DNA of 64,000 nt from Aliidiomarina sedimenti (GTDB lineage Bacteria > Pseudomonadota > Gammaproteobacteria > Enterobacterales > Alteromonadaceae). The notes beneath the pieces were generated by a model. It made no database searches. It was not told where the DNA came from and saw only the letters and a program-made list of their open reading frames with translations. Of this stretch, positions 7,562 through 14,879 are shown one piece after another. The DNA lies in NCBI RefSeq assembly GCF_003986955.1, contig NZ_PIPN01000001.1, positions 248,001-312,000 on the forward strand, in the 5' to 3' direction. How positions within the stretch are numbered: the stretch's first letter is position 1; every line of letters starts with the position of its first letter. The position numbers and the translations under genes were made by a program.

Positions 7562-8941
7562 ATGAGAAACCAACGCTTACTGCTCGTTTTGTTCCTGTGC
7601 TTGGTAAGCTCGCCGAGCTTTGCCACCAGCTTCGTATTAAACAATGTGTTGCTGCCAGACTTCGCCACGCGCGAATTAAACCCGGTGAATGTTGAGATTG
7701 CCGACGGCGACATTAAGCGCATTGTGGATATTGACGTTAACCTGTCGCATGCAGATGTCCGTGACGGGCAGGGTAAGGTGATCATGCCTGCGTTCATCGA
7801 TATGCATTCACACAGCATGGGAAATTCGTCGTTAGACCGAAGCGACTACCAGTACATCGGGGTTCGGGGCACGGCGAATGCGATGATGTATGCCGGTGTG
7901 CATGGCTGGCTGGATCTGTATAGCAACGAAGAGGACATTTTCGGCTATCGGGATGAGCAATTCCCCGGCGAGCGTAATGAAGCCTTCGTGTTCGCTGCGG
8001 GCCCATGCTTTACGGTGCCAACAGGGCACTGTGACTTTGGCGAAACACGCCTTATCAGCACGCCTGAAGAAGCAATTCATGAACTGCGGGATCTCAATAA
8101 TGCCCGGCCAAACGTGGCAAAAATCGTGTATGACAACGCCGGGCGTCGACCTACGGTTGACAGAGCGACCCTTGAAGCCTTTTTGAGTGAAGCAAAGCGT
8201 TTGGGTATTAAATCGGTGGTGCATGTGGGCTCATGGGATGATATTCGCACCGCAACCGAACTGGGTGCCGATGCGGTGACTCATTTACCAATGGACGCCA
8301 TGCCCGACGATATTCCTCAGCTCATGGCAGCACAGGGCACAGCGTTTATTCCAACGACCGGCGTGGTGGCGGAACTGATGCTATTACATCAACCCAGCGA
8401 CAGCGAGTTAGCCGCATCGGTACTGGCAATCCCGATGACAGAGAAACTGGTTAAGGACGACCTCTTGCAGGACTACCCAGTGGTAGCGGGCAATGAGCGT
8501 CATCAAAGTACTTTTGACTGGCTCGCCGGGTTAAAGACTGAGGGTGTTTTCAGTATCCGGCACGACGCCATGAGCCAGCTGGATCAGGCCGGTGTGGAGA
8601 TATTGGTCGGTTCTGATGGAGGAAACTTTGCAGTGTTTCAGGGCGTAGGCTTTCACCGCGAAATGTATTTCCTGCAACAACTGGGTATGTCGCCATGGGA
8701 TATCGTGATGGGCGCGACTCATAACGCCTACGACTTCCTCGGCCTGGAGTGGGGGCTTGAAGAAGGCCGCCCCGCACACTTCACCCTGCACGACAGCCGC
8801 ATTTTCGAAGACCTAAGCCTTTCAACGGAGTTCGAACACATGTACCTGCACGGCAGAGAAGTAAGCAGAGAGCCTTTGCTGCGCTACGCCAAACCAGGTT
8901 TCTTTCAGTACATGAAACTGTTTTTTGGCTTTGAGGTGTGA
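7562..8941 (+). CDS. exported amidohydrolase family protein
   Basis: 459 residues with a signal peptide (MRNQRLLLVLFLCLVSSPSFA), so the enzyme acts outside the cytoplasm. The amidohydrolase metal site is visible: HxH in DMHSHSMGN near 79-81, an AKIVYD segment that could supply the bridging Lys, a His in SVVHVGSW, and the catalytic Asp in LVGSDGGNF near 350. The family hydrolyses amides, lactones or dipeptides (imidazolonepropionase and Xaa-Pro dipeptidase relatives). The exact substrate is unknown. The start at 7562 follows AAGGAAAATCAG. It probably shares a transcript with the kinase-regulator pair. Confidence 0.78.
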   Translation: MRNQRLLLVLFLCLVSSPSFATSFVLNNVLLPDFATRELNPVNVEIADGDIKRIVDIDVNLSHADVRDGQGKVIMPAFIDMHSHSMGNSSLDRSDYQYIGVRGTANAMMYAGVHGWLDLYSNEEDIFGYRDEQFPGERNEAFVFAAGPCFTVPTGHCDFGETRLISTPEEAIHELRDLNNARPNVAKIVYDNAGRRPTVDRATLEAFLSEAKRLGIKSVVHVGSWDDIRTATELGADAVTHLPMDAMPDDIPQLMAAQGTAFIPTTGVVAELMLLHQPSDSELAASVLAIPMTEKLVKDDLLQDYPVVAGNERHQSTFDWLAGLKTEGVFSIRHDAMSQLDQAGVEILVGSDGGNFAVFQGVGFHREMYFLQQLGMSPWDIVMGATHNAYDFLGLEWGLEEGRPAHFTLHDSRIFEDLSLSTEFEHMYLHGREVSREPLLRYAKPGFFQYMKLFFGFEV

Positions 8942-9022
8942 GGTGTTGAACGCTAAGCACTCGGATTCGTCTGCAATGGCGCATATACAACTGTTAAATT
9001 GCCTTTCTGACACTCGAAAACT

Positions 9023-9039
9023 ACAATGTATTACATTGT
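9023..9039. promoter_or_regulatory. perfect 17-bp palindrome, putative antitoxin operator
   Basis: ACAATGTA-T-TACATTGT reads identically on both strands. It lies 21 bases before the RHH antitoxin start, where the antitoxin or toxin-antitoxin complex of such systems normally binds to repress its own promoter. Confidence 0.6.
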
Positions 9040-9060
9040 TATTAGTTGGAGAGGTTCACC

Positions 9061-9333
9061 ATGAGTGTTACTACGGTTCGATTACAAGCTGAGGTTGAGC
9101 ATCAGTTAGAAGCAATTGCGAACAGGCTTCACCGGAGCAAAGGATGGGTGATCAACCAGGCTTTATCGGAATACGTTGAAAAACAGCAGTTAGAGCAAGA
9201 ACGCTGGCAACAAACCCTGGATGCTATGGAATCAGCTGCTCACGGGAAAGTGGTGGATGCTCAAGAAGTCCACAGCTGGTTGAGCAGTTGGGGTGCAGAA
9301 AATGAACAGGATGCACCAGGGTCTGATAAGTGA
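9061..9333 (+). CDS. ribbon-helix-helix antitoxin (ParD/CopG-like)
   Basis: 90 residues. The N-terminal RHH fold starts MSVTTVRLQAEVEHQLEAIA and continues through RSKGWVINQALSEYVEKQ. The C-terminal tail (DAQEVHSWLSSWG) is the usual toxin-wrapping segment. The ATG at 9061 was preferred over an in-frame TTG at 9046 because GGAGAGG lies 6-13 bases upstream. Its stop overlaps the toxin start (GTGA), showing coupling. It should neutralise the RelE/ParE-type toxin next to it and repress the operon through the palindrome at 9023. Confidence 0.85.
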   Translation: MSVTTVRLQAEVEHQLEAIANRLHRSKGWVINQALSEYVEKQQLEQERWQQTLDAMESAAHGKVVDAQEVHSWLSSWGAENEQDAPGSDK

Positions 9334-9629
9334 AGTTAGTTTATACCGACAACGCAATCGGAGATTTAAAGTGTTTGCGAGCGTTTATCGGGGCTCACGA
9401 TGGAGCGGCAGCTAACAGAATCGCGGCAGAGTTGATTGCCAGGATTGCTCTATTGCCAGACTTTCCAAAGCTGGGCACTCCGGTTCAAATGGCGCCAGTA
9501 CCTGAAAATATCCGTGATATGGTTTTTGGAAAATACGTAGTTCGTTATTCACTGCATACCAATACCATCATTATTCTTCGGGTATGGCATGGACTGGAAA
9601 ATGAGCGCCGGTCATTTTCCAGTGAGTAA
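9330..9629 (+). CDS. RelE/ParE family toxin
   Basis: 99 residues starting at GTG 9330, overlapping the antitoxin stop. It shows the family pattern: MKLVYTDNAIGDLKCLRAFI at the start, IARIALLPDFPKLGTPV in the middle, and YVVRYSLHTNTIIILRVWHGLENER at the end. Members are either mRNA interferases (RelE) or gyrase inhibitors (ParE); the sequence alone does not decide. Its last three bases and stop lie in the first copy of the 42-bp repeat (9626-9667), so the gene's 3' end was probably fixed by the rearrangement that created the repeat. Confidence 0.85.
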   Translation: MKLVYTDNAIGDLKCLRAFIGAHDGAAANRIAAELIARIALLPDFPKLGTPVQMAPVPENIRDMVFGKYVVRYSLHTNTIIILRVWHGLENERRSFSSE

Positions 9630-9667
9630 CTTCGAGCCCAGACTTTTGATTGCGCAGGTTAATGCTT
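9626..9667. repeat. 42-bp repeat copy A (fragment of kinase 3' end)
   Basis: GTAACTTCGAGCCCAGACTT and the following bases to 9667 match 13564-13605 at 39 of 42 positions in the same orientation. In the second copy this sequence is the coding end of the sensor kinase (residues ...SINLRNQKAGLEVT). Here it is a fragment without the rest of the gene. Confidence 0.85.
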
Positions 9668-9756
9668 GAGCGTGAGTACGGCATTTAACAACTGATTGCG
9701 CTGAAGCAAAAGGAATTTTATATACTCCAGGGGAAGCCTACTCTTGGAGATGCAAC

Positions 9757-10025
9757 ATGGCACTCAAAAAGCAAAATGGCAATGAAAATGGATTTGTCCA
9801 TCATTCTAACTAGTTTGATAAAAGAGCAGGGCTGGACTCAGAAAGAAGCGGCTGAAAAACTGAAAATCCAGCAGTCCAGTGTCTGACTTGAAAAATGTCA
9901 AGATTCAAAAATTCACCATTGATGCGATGTTAGACATGCTTGACGTGTTAGGTTTTAAGGCTGAGATGTCGATGCCCACCCTACATGAGGCATCAATATC
10001 TATCTCAAAAGTCAACGCTGCCTAA
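9757..10025 (+). pseudogene. frameshifted XRE-type antitoxin gene remnant
   Basis: In one frame the sequence encodes MKMDLSIILTSLIKEQGWTQ KEAAEKLKIQQSSV before a stop. One frameshift near 9881 restores the rest in another frame: SDL, KNVKIQKFTIDAMLDMLDVL, GFKAEMSMP, ending ISISKVNAA. Together they give a helix-turn-helix protein like the XRE antitoxins paired with HigB-type toxins. A possible original ATG at 9757 after CTTGGAG is out of frame with the helix-turn-helix part, a second lesion. No toxin partner for it remains nearby. It is probably inactive. Confidence 0.7.
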
Positions 10026-10030
10026 ATTAA

Positions 10031-10288
10031 TCAGAGTTCGACTTTTAGACTTCTTAAGCGTTGCTCGGCTAATTTCATAGCTTGCCGATCAATGCCATTT
10101 AAGTCCTCTATGGTAATTTCTGGGGCCTGGCCATACTGAATTCTCCGCAGGTCTTTTCCAAATTCATCCTGATAGAGTGTCACGCCGTGTTTTATCAAGT
10201 GCTTGAAGCCGAAGTCCTTCTTGTCGTGTGCTGCACGAGAATATGGAAGCACCTCAAAGGCGTCTGGATTACCGAATACGCCGCGCAT
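10031..10288 (-). CDS. hypothetical protein, 85 aa
   Basis: An open frame of 85 residues (MRGVFGNPDAFEVLPYSRAA ...), mixed charge, no membrane segment, no recognised domain. It is convergent with the broken antitoxin gene and ends 6 bases after it. The start codon has only a weak purine stretch (CAGGCAAGAA) upstream. It could be the tail of a longer lost gene. I do not recognise it. Confidence 0.4.
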   Translation of the reverse strand: MRGVFGNPDAFEVLPYSRAAHDKKDFGFKHLIKHGVTLYQDEFGKDLRRIQYGQAPEITIEDLNGIDRQAMKLAEQRLRSLKVEL

Positions 10289-10454
10289 TTATTCTTGCCT
10301 GGATAAATTAAGTCTTGTAAGGTCAATGAGATAAGAAAACGTAGCCAGGGATATAAGGTGCAGCGTATAAGTAAAATGAGCCTCCTCAGTGCGAATTCTT
10401 CGCTATTTCAATATCCTGACTCCACGCCTGGCTGCAACAACGGTTTGAGAAAGC

Positions 10455-10480
10455 GTGCTGGCACATTATACAAATGTAGG
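10455..10480 (+). repeat. attC-like right half-site
   Basis: GTGCTGGCACATTATACAAA then TGTAGG resembles the sequence at 20960-20986 (about 22 of 27 aligned bases), which ends in a good GTTAGGC core. Here the core has decayed to TGTAGG. It sits just before a cassette-type gene. No convincing left arm is seen. Confidence 0.4.
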
Positions 10481-10487
10481 TTTCCAT

Positions 10488-10784
10488 ATGTACCCTGAAG
10501 ATATCGAACGTTGGATAAACGAAAAATTCGCAGAGCCTGAGAGAGCCAAAGCTGCTCTGGCACCATTAGCCGGCATGGAGTTTCAGAGGGAAAGGGTAAT
10601 GCGTAGTATCTTGTCACTTTCAGAGAGTGATTACGACTCAGTGGTAGCATGGGCAAGGAAGGCGAAAGCGAATCCAAAGCATGTGATTGGCCTTGCAGAG
10701 TACGATAATAGAGAGGTTAGGAAATTTAATTTTCATAACGAGCTCTTTTCACAGAAACCCTACTCATATACTGATGAAGCCTAA
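10488..10784 (+). CDS. hypothetical protein, 98 aa, cassette gene
   Basis: 98 residues, soluble, largely helical (MYPEDIERWINEKFAEPERA; ILSLSESDYDSVVAWARKAK). No known domain recognised. The ATG at 10488 was chosen because the upstream in-frame GTG at 10455 lies in the attC-like half-site. The stop codon is part of a perfect left core GCCTAAC (10779-10785), but the rest of that attC site is missing, since the next gene begins only about 25 bases later. Confidence 0.5.
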   Translation: MYPEDIERWINEKFAEPERAKAALAPLAGMEFQRERVMRSILSLSESDYDSVVAWARKAKANPKHVIGLAEYDNREVRKFNFHNELFSQKPYSYTDEA

Positions 10785-10811
10785 CGCTTTCAAAGAAAAC
10801 ATCGAGGGATG

Positions 10812-11672
10812 ATGGTACCTACTGAGTTATTCAAATATAAAAATTTCGAAAAGTACACAATCCTAAGTCTATTGAATAAGGGACTTTGGATACCAAAACC
10901 TGTTCAGCTTAATGATCCATTTGATTCACAGCTTAATTTACTGGTTAGCGATGTGAGTAAAGCTGAGTTTATCGAATATTTTGGTAAGTTCCAGCACTGG
11001 TACAAAAATAAGACTGGCAAGTTTATCACTTACAATGGTTTTGATGATTTATTTGAAAATGGAAAGCCAGCTACATACCTCAAACAAAAGGCTGGTATGG
11101 TGGCTGATTACTGGAATGAGAAAGCGGAAACAGCTGGAGTGCTGTCGTTATCATCAGACCCAATTAATACTTTGATGTGGTCACATTACGGAAATAATCA
11201 CTCAGGTATTTGTATCGGTTATTGTCCTAAAAAAATATTTCCAAAGTCTATTTCAATGGTCAGTGATTGGTTACACGAAGTTGAGTATAAAGAAGAAAGT
11301 GAAATTACCAGAAACGCATATTTGTTGTATGCTGCAAGTGGAATGTGGCATTCCAACGATGCCGCATTCAGATTGTTCTTTAAGACTCTTTGCACTAAAT
11401 CTATAAATTGGAAATATGAGAAAGAGTGGCGTTACTTATTACCAGAAAATGGTGGGCGGGTTTTCAATTTAAATATTGAAGCCATCACGAGTATTACTTT
11501 TGGACTTAATACTTCGATTGAAACTAAGACAGCGATAAGCCATTTGCTTAGGTATCATCAAAAGAAAACACGCTTTTACCAAACCGTTCGTGATGATCAC
11601 AGCGCAAAATTATGTCGATATATCATGGATATAAATTCACGATATTGGGGGGAATCCCCAGAAAGGCACTAA
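10812..11672 (+). CDS. DUF2971 family protein (second copy type)
   Basis: 286 residues. It shows the same ordered motifs as the protein at 2696-3352: LFKYKNFEKY near the start, LNDPFDSQ near 37, GVLSLSSDPINTLMWSHYGN near 110-130 followed by HSGICIGY, and NWKYEKEWRYLL near 200. It is about 70 residues longer and clearly divergent, so the two arrived independently rather than by local duplication. ATG at 10809 or 10812 are both possible; TCGAGGGATG supports 10812. The gene is visibly AT-rich. Molecular function of the family is not established. Confidence 0.75.
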   Translation: MVPTELFKYKNFEKYTILSLLNKGLWIPKPVQLNDPFDSQLNLLVSDVSKAEFIEYFGKFQHWYKNKTGKFITYNGFDDLFENGKPATYLKQKAGMVADYWNEKAETAGVLSLSSDPINTLMWSHYGNNHSGICIGYCPKKIFPKSISMVSDWLHEVEYKEESEITRNAYLLYAASGMWHSNDAAFRLFFKTLCTKSINWKYEKEWRYLLPENGGRVFNLNIEAITSITFGLNTSIETKTAISHLLRYHQKKTRFYQTVRDDHSAKLCRYIMDINSRYWGESPERH

Positions 11673-11721
11673 CAAGCATGGGCAGCCGACGGCTACCACG
11701 CAGCTGCTTTGAACGTTATGC
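11667..11721 (+). repeat. attC-like recombination site (55 bp)
   Basis: It starts at the stop of the DUF2971 gene with CTAACAAGCA and ends TGCTTTGAACGTTATGC. AAGCA pairs with TGCTT, and the centre AGCC-GAC-GGCT closes the hairpin. The short form, the stop codon inside the left core and the next ATG 11 bases after it are all typical of cassette attC sites. Confidence 0.7.
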
Positions 11722-11731
11722 AGGAGAAACA

Positions 11732-12190
11732 ATGAGTTCGATTGACGCTCTGATTGATTACACAAACGAATTTTTCCTTCGGCACTGGACGTCTTGCATT
11801 GGACATTCTACGCCAGAATGGAAAGCCGACTGGGACTGGAAAGGCTCGGTGCCACATCATGATAAGCGCGGTGTTTACGCGCTCTTTGACGAAGCAGGTA
11901 AAATTATATACATAGGTCTTGGCGCTTCGGTAGGTGGTGGAGATCGCATAGGCTATGGAATCTCGCGACGGTTGCTGGGGCATGTAATAACCACTGACAA
12001 GACGAAAGGTCGGGGGCATTATGTCCCTCAAAGGAAGTGGTCGGAAGTTAGCTCGTTAGCTGCTATCGGCTTCCCTAATGAGTATTCCTATTTAGCTCCA
12101 GCGCTTGAGGATTATCTAATCGAGAGGCTTGCACCGCCAAGAAATAGCAGCAAGAGAAGAAAAGAAAGCGTTGACACTAGCAACGCATAA
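11732..12190 (+). CDS. GIY-YIG-like nuclease domain protein (cassette gene)
   Basis: 152 residues. A GIY-YIG-like core is visible: GVYALFDEAGKIIYIGLG near 47-64 supplies the two beta strands with Tyr and the YIG motif, followed by an Arg-rich segment (RIGYGISRRLLGHV) and a late acidic residue in LEDYLIERLAPPRN, where the family has its metal-binding Glu. No extra DNA-binding domain is seen, so it is a minimal stand-alone domain. It may cut nucleic acid, possibly in defence or repair, but the target is unknown. Start ATG 11732 follows CAGGAGAAAC directly behind the attC-like site. Confidence 0.65.
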   Translation: MSSIDALIDYTNEFFLRHWTSCIGHSTPEWKADWDWKGSVPHHDKRGVYALFDEAGKIIYIGLGASVGGGDRIGYGISRRLLGHVITTDKTKGRGHYVPQRKWSEVSSLAAIGFPNEYSYLAPALEDYLIERLAPPRNSSKRRKESVDTSNA

Positions 12191-12258
12191 CAAGGTGTAT
12201 CAATTTGCGCCTCACGCGGACACTTGCTTTGCTCCCGCAGTTTTTCGCGGCATTAGGC
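12185..12258 (+). repeat. attC-like recombination site (74 bp)
   Basis: Left core GCATAAC contains the preceding stop codon and is followed by AAGG. The right end is CGCGGCATTAGGC, one base from GTTAGGC. CGCG segments on both sides of a T-rich centre allow partial folding. It lies between two unrelated short genes. Confidence 0.6.
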
Positions 12259-12275
12259 ACCACCTGAAAGGAAAG

Positions 12276-12737
12276 ATGATGGGCAGGCACATTATTCGAA
12301 CGGAAGTTGAGATTGACGCGTCGGCTGAGCAAGTGTGGAGCGTTTTGTCCGACTTTAACTCCTATCCCGAGTGGAACCCTTTTATTAAGTCTGCCGTTGG
12401 GCAGCCAGTCAAAGGGGAGAGACTCCAAATTACGATTCAGCCTGGTGGAGCTAAGCCAATGCGTTTTTCTCCCAAGGTTCTTGCTTCAGAGCCAGGGCGC
12501 GAGCTCCGCTGGATTGGGCGGTTAATCGTTCCGGGCATATTTGACGGGGAACACTGTTTTATTATCGAGAAACTATCAGACACTAAAGTCCGATTCGAAC
12601 AGAGCGAGAGGTTTAGTGGCCTTCTCGTTGGGTCGCTGCGTGCTACTTTGGAGCGTGATACCAAGCGCGGATTCGAAGAAATGAATCAAGCCCTCAAGAC
12701 AAGAGCAGAAACAATAGTGTTCGATAAACGTGCCTAA
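12276..12737 (+). CDS. SRPBCC family protein (cassette gene)
   Basis: 153 residues forming a START/Bet v1-like fold: EVEIDASAEQVWSVLSDFNS near 9-28 then YPEWNPFI, a central beta-rich stretch, and a long C-terminal helix (GFEEMNQALKTRAE). Members bind hydrophobic ligands in a cavity. Sequence-close relatives are annotated as polyketide cyclase/dehydrase-like or ligand-binding proteins of unknown role. The ATG at 12276 (or 12279) follows GAAAGGAAAG just after the attC-like site. Confidence 0.78.
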   Translation: MMGRHIIRTEVEIDASAEQVWSVLSDFNSYPEWNPFIKSAVGQPVKGERLQITIQPGGAKPMRFSPKVLASEPGRELRWIGRLIVPGIFDGEHCFIIEKLSDTKVRFEQSERFSGLLVGSLRATLERDTKRGFEEMNQALKTRAETIVFDKRA

Positions 12738-12762
12738 CCAAGTGCAGCAGGCGAAGCTATGC
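12732..12762 (+). repeat. truncated attC-like site (31 bp)
   Basis: A perfect left core GCCTAAC overlaps the SRPBCC stop codon, and GCTATGC, one base from GTTATGC, follows only 17 bases later. The middle of a normal site is missing, so it is likely a deleted remnant. Confidence 0.4.
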
Positions 12763-13373
12763 GTGAAATTATGAACGAATCTAAATGCAAGGCTGAAGCT
12801 TATCTCTATGGCTTATTGAATGATCTCGTATCCGATCAGGATGTGATTGCGTGGGCAGATTCTTTGATTATGGAATATGATGTTCCAAATGATTGGTTGA
12901 TTGATCTTTGTGGCTGCAAGAAGGGGGAGTCTAAGAAAATCATAGGTATTCTTAATAGCGTAAAAGGTACTGCGGATACCGCTCGTATTAATGAAGAAAT
13001 ACTCTCTCTTTATAGTAATAAGACACGGCCATTTTCTTTATATAGTATAGATGAGCTCCCTGATGGCTTTATCTATCCAACTGATTTAGAGAAGATGGCA
13101 ATGAATGGAGGGTATGTCTATAACGCATTAGTAGAATGGCTGGATAGAAAATGGTCCTACATGGGCAGACTCTTACGGCATGTTCAGGAAGTTAATCCCT
13201 CTTTCGTGCCATTCGCCAAGCTTGATGATCGATTCTTATGTCTAGACGAGAAACATGAAGTCTATATTGCGGATATTCTTGAAAAACAACAAGTTAAAGT
13301 TGGTAGTTTCGGTCAATGGTATGCAGACTATGTTAATGAGGCAAGACAAGGGGTCTGGCATGCTGGGGCATAA
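12759..13373 (+). CDS. hypothetical protein, 204 aa, cassette gene
   Basis: 204 residues, soluble, acidic, no membrane segment or signal peptide. Notable segments are LIDLCGCKKGESKKI near 46-60 and GYVYNALVEWLDRKWSYMGR near 126-145. The ending FGQWYADYVNEARQG suggests a small alpha/beta protein. I do not recognise a family. Start at 12759 or at the inner ATG 12771 are both possible; the inner one keeps clear of the attC remnant. The gene is visibly AT-richer than flanking chromosomal genes. Confidence 0.5.
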   Translation: MREIMNESKCKAEAYLYGLLNDLVSDQDVIAWADSLIMEYDVPNDWLIDLCGCKKGESKKIIGILNSVKGTADTARINEEILSLYSNKTRPFSLYSIDELPDGFIYPTDLEKMAMNGGYVYNALVEWLDRKWSYMGRLLRHVQEVNPSFVPFAKLDDRFLCLDEKHEVYIADILEKQQVKVGSFGQWYADYVNEARQGVWHAGA

Positions 13374-13473
13374 TAGGCGCTAAAGATGCAGTCCTTGATT
13401 ATGACCATCGAAGAGTCTTTTCAGATATCTGGTGCAATACGAGGGCGGAGCGGTATCCATTGATGACTAAGCG

Positions 13474-13525
13474 CTCTAACAATGCTAGTCAAAACGAGTC
13501 CGCAAGATGCGTCAAAGCGTCAGGC
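13474..13525 (+). repeat. degenerate attC-like site at end of block II
   Basis: CTCTAACAATGC on the left and AAAGCGTCAGGC on the right resemble attC ends with one or two changes (GTCAGGC for GTTAGGC). Internal pairing is weak. It lies immediately before the kinase gene 3' end and would mark the right border of the accessory block. Confidence 0.35.
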
Positions 13526-13538
13526 TTTTCGATGCTCC

Positions 13539-14879
13539 TTATTTTGCTGCTGGCAGCGCCAGCGTAACCTCGAGCCCGGCCTTTTGATTGCGCAGGTTAA
13601 TGCTTCCACCGTGTGCTTCAATAATGTCACGGCAGAGCGTTAGGCCAATACCAGACCCGGTTACTTTTGTGCTGTAGAAGGGGATCAGTGCGTGCTGAAG
13701 CTGCTGGTCGCTCATTCCGCCGCCTGCATCCTGCAGAGTGATTTGTAACTGAGAGCTCTGCTCGCTTATACGAAGGCTGATATGCTCTGGTGGGGAACCG
13801 CTTTCATGGGCATTTTTTAGCAAATTCAGCAGTACCTGATGCAGCTGACCTGGGTCTGCCTGCCACGGGCGTTGTGGTAGGTCGCCGAGCAATTCGAACT
13901 CGTATAGGTTCTGCAATTGGTTGACTAACCGGGGCCAGTTCACGGTGCTCATGGTGGGCGGTGGTAGTTTGGCAAAGTGGATATAAGCCTGCACAAACTG
14001 ATTGATATCTGTGGCTCGTGCACTGATGGTTTCAAACAGGCTGGTCAGTTCCGTTTGCTCTAATTGCTGGGCCCGTTGCTGACCTGAATAGGCTAATGAC
14101 GACAAAGGCGCCAACGAATTATTCAGCTCGTGACCAATTACCCGCAGCAGTTTCTTCCAGGCGGTTAGTTCTTCCCGTTGGATCTCGCGGGTCAGCGGTT
14201 TCAATAAGTACAGCCAGTGCTGGCTATGATTGAGCTTAAATTGGTTAACTGACAGGTGCCACACACTCTGCTCGGGTAAACGCAGCAACCCCGGTTGCTT
14301 ATTAGCTATGGCATCAGCCAGAACCGCAACCTTTGACGCGGCCTGAGTTAGCTTGCTGCCTTCCATTGCGCTACCTGCAGTCAAAAGCTGACGCGCTGCC
14401 GGGTTGCTCATGAGGATCGTATCCTTGTCGTCCGTTAACACCAACGCCAGTGGGCTGCTTTGCAGCACCGTATCTAACAGCAGTTCGCGCTGATACAGGC
14501 TTGCACGCTCTGCCCGCAGCTGGGCCGACATGCTTTGCAGGGTCTCTGCCAGACTACCAAGCTCACGGATGTTGAGTTGATTGGCACTGGTATTAAAGCT
14601 GCCGTCCTGCAGGTTCTGTGCGTGCAGGTTGAGAGCCTGTATTTCTGTCATTAAAGGCTGCAGCATCCAGCGCAGCAATAACGCCAGAAGTATCCCCGCC
14701 ACGCAGATACCAATGCTGATTAAGGGGGCGCTTCCGGAATCAGGAATCCCTGAATCAGAAAAACCGGGGTAAGCATACTGAACGCCTAACGCCAATAGCG
14801 TCAGCAGGAGGCAAAGCAGGTAGAGCCGATGGCTCGTGCCCAACCTGAGTTTGAACGGAATAGGTTTAAGGCGTTTCAA
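13539..14879 (-). CDS. NtrY-like sensor histidine kinase
   Basis: 446 residues. Two membrane helices (about 16-35 and 53-73) flank a very short periplasmic loop. A HAMP-like linker, a PAS-like segment (SPLALVLTDDKDTILMSNPA), the HisKA box VIGHELNNSLAPLSS with the phosphoacceptor His, and an HATPase domain with NLLKNAHES and DAGGGMSD follow. It should phosphorylate the NtrC-like regulator encoded just before it. The TTG at 14879 is the likely start: it overlaps the regulator's stop by 14 bases. The longer frame to 15002 would run deep into the regulator gene. Its 3' end is duplicated at 9626. Confidence 0.82.
   Translation of the reverse strand: MKRLKPIPFKLRLGTSHRLYLLCLLLTLLALGVQYAYPGFSDSGIPDSGSAPLISIGICVAGILLALLLRWMLQPLMTEIQALNLHAQNLQDGSFNTSANQLNIRELGSLAETLQSMSAQLRAERASLYQRELLLDTVLQSSPLALVLTDDKDTILMSNPAARQLLTAGSAMEGSKLTQAASKVAVLADAIANKQPGLLRLPEQSVWHLSVNQFKLNHSQHWLYLLKPLTREIQREELTAWKKLLRVIGHELNNSLAPLSSLAYSGQQRAQQLEQTELTSLFETISARATDINQFVQAYIHFAKLPPPTMSTVNWPRLVNQLQNLYEFELLGDLPQRPWQADPGQLHQVLLNLLKNAHESGSPPEHISLRISEQSSQLQITLQDAGGGMSDQQLQHALIPFYSTKVTGSGIGLTLCRDIIEAHGGSINLRNQKAGLEVTLALPAAK
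13564..13605. repeat. 42-bp repeat copy B (inside kinase gene)
   Basis: Matches 9626-9667 at 39 of 42 bases in direct orientation. This copy encodes the last residues of the sensor kinase on the minus strand and is presumably the original. Confidence 0.85.

Noticed and set aside
8942-9020. GTTGAACGCTAAGCACTC after the amidohydrolase as an attC core
   Set aside because: No matching opposite core and no hairpin; the region is better read as the toxin-antitoxin promoter.
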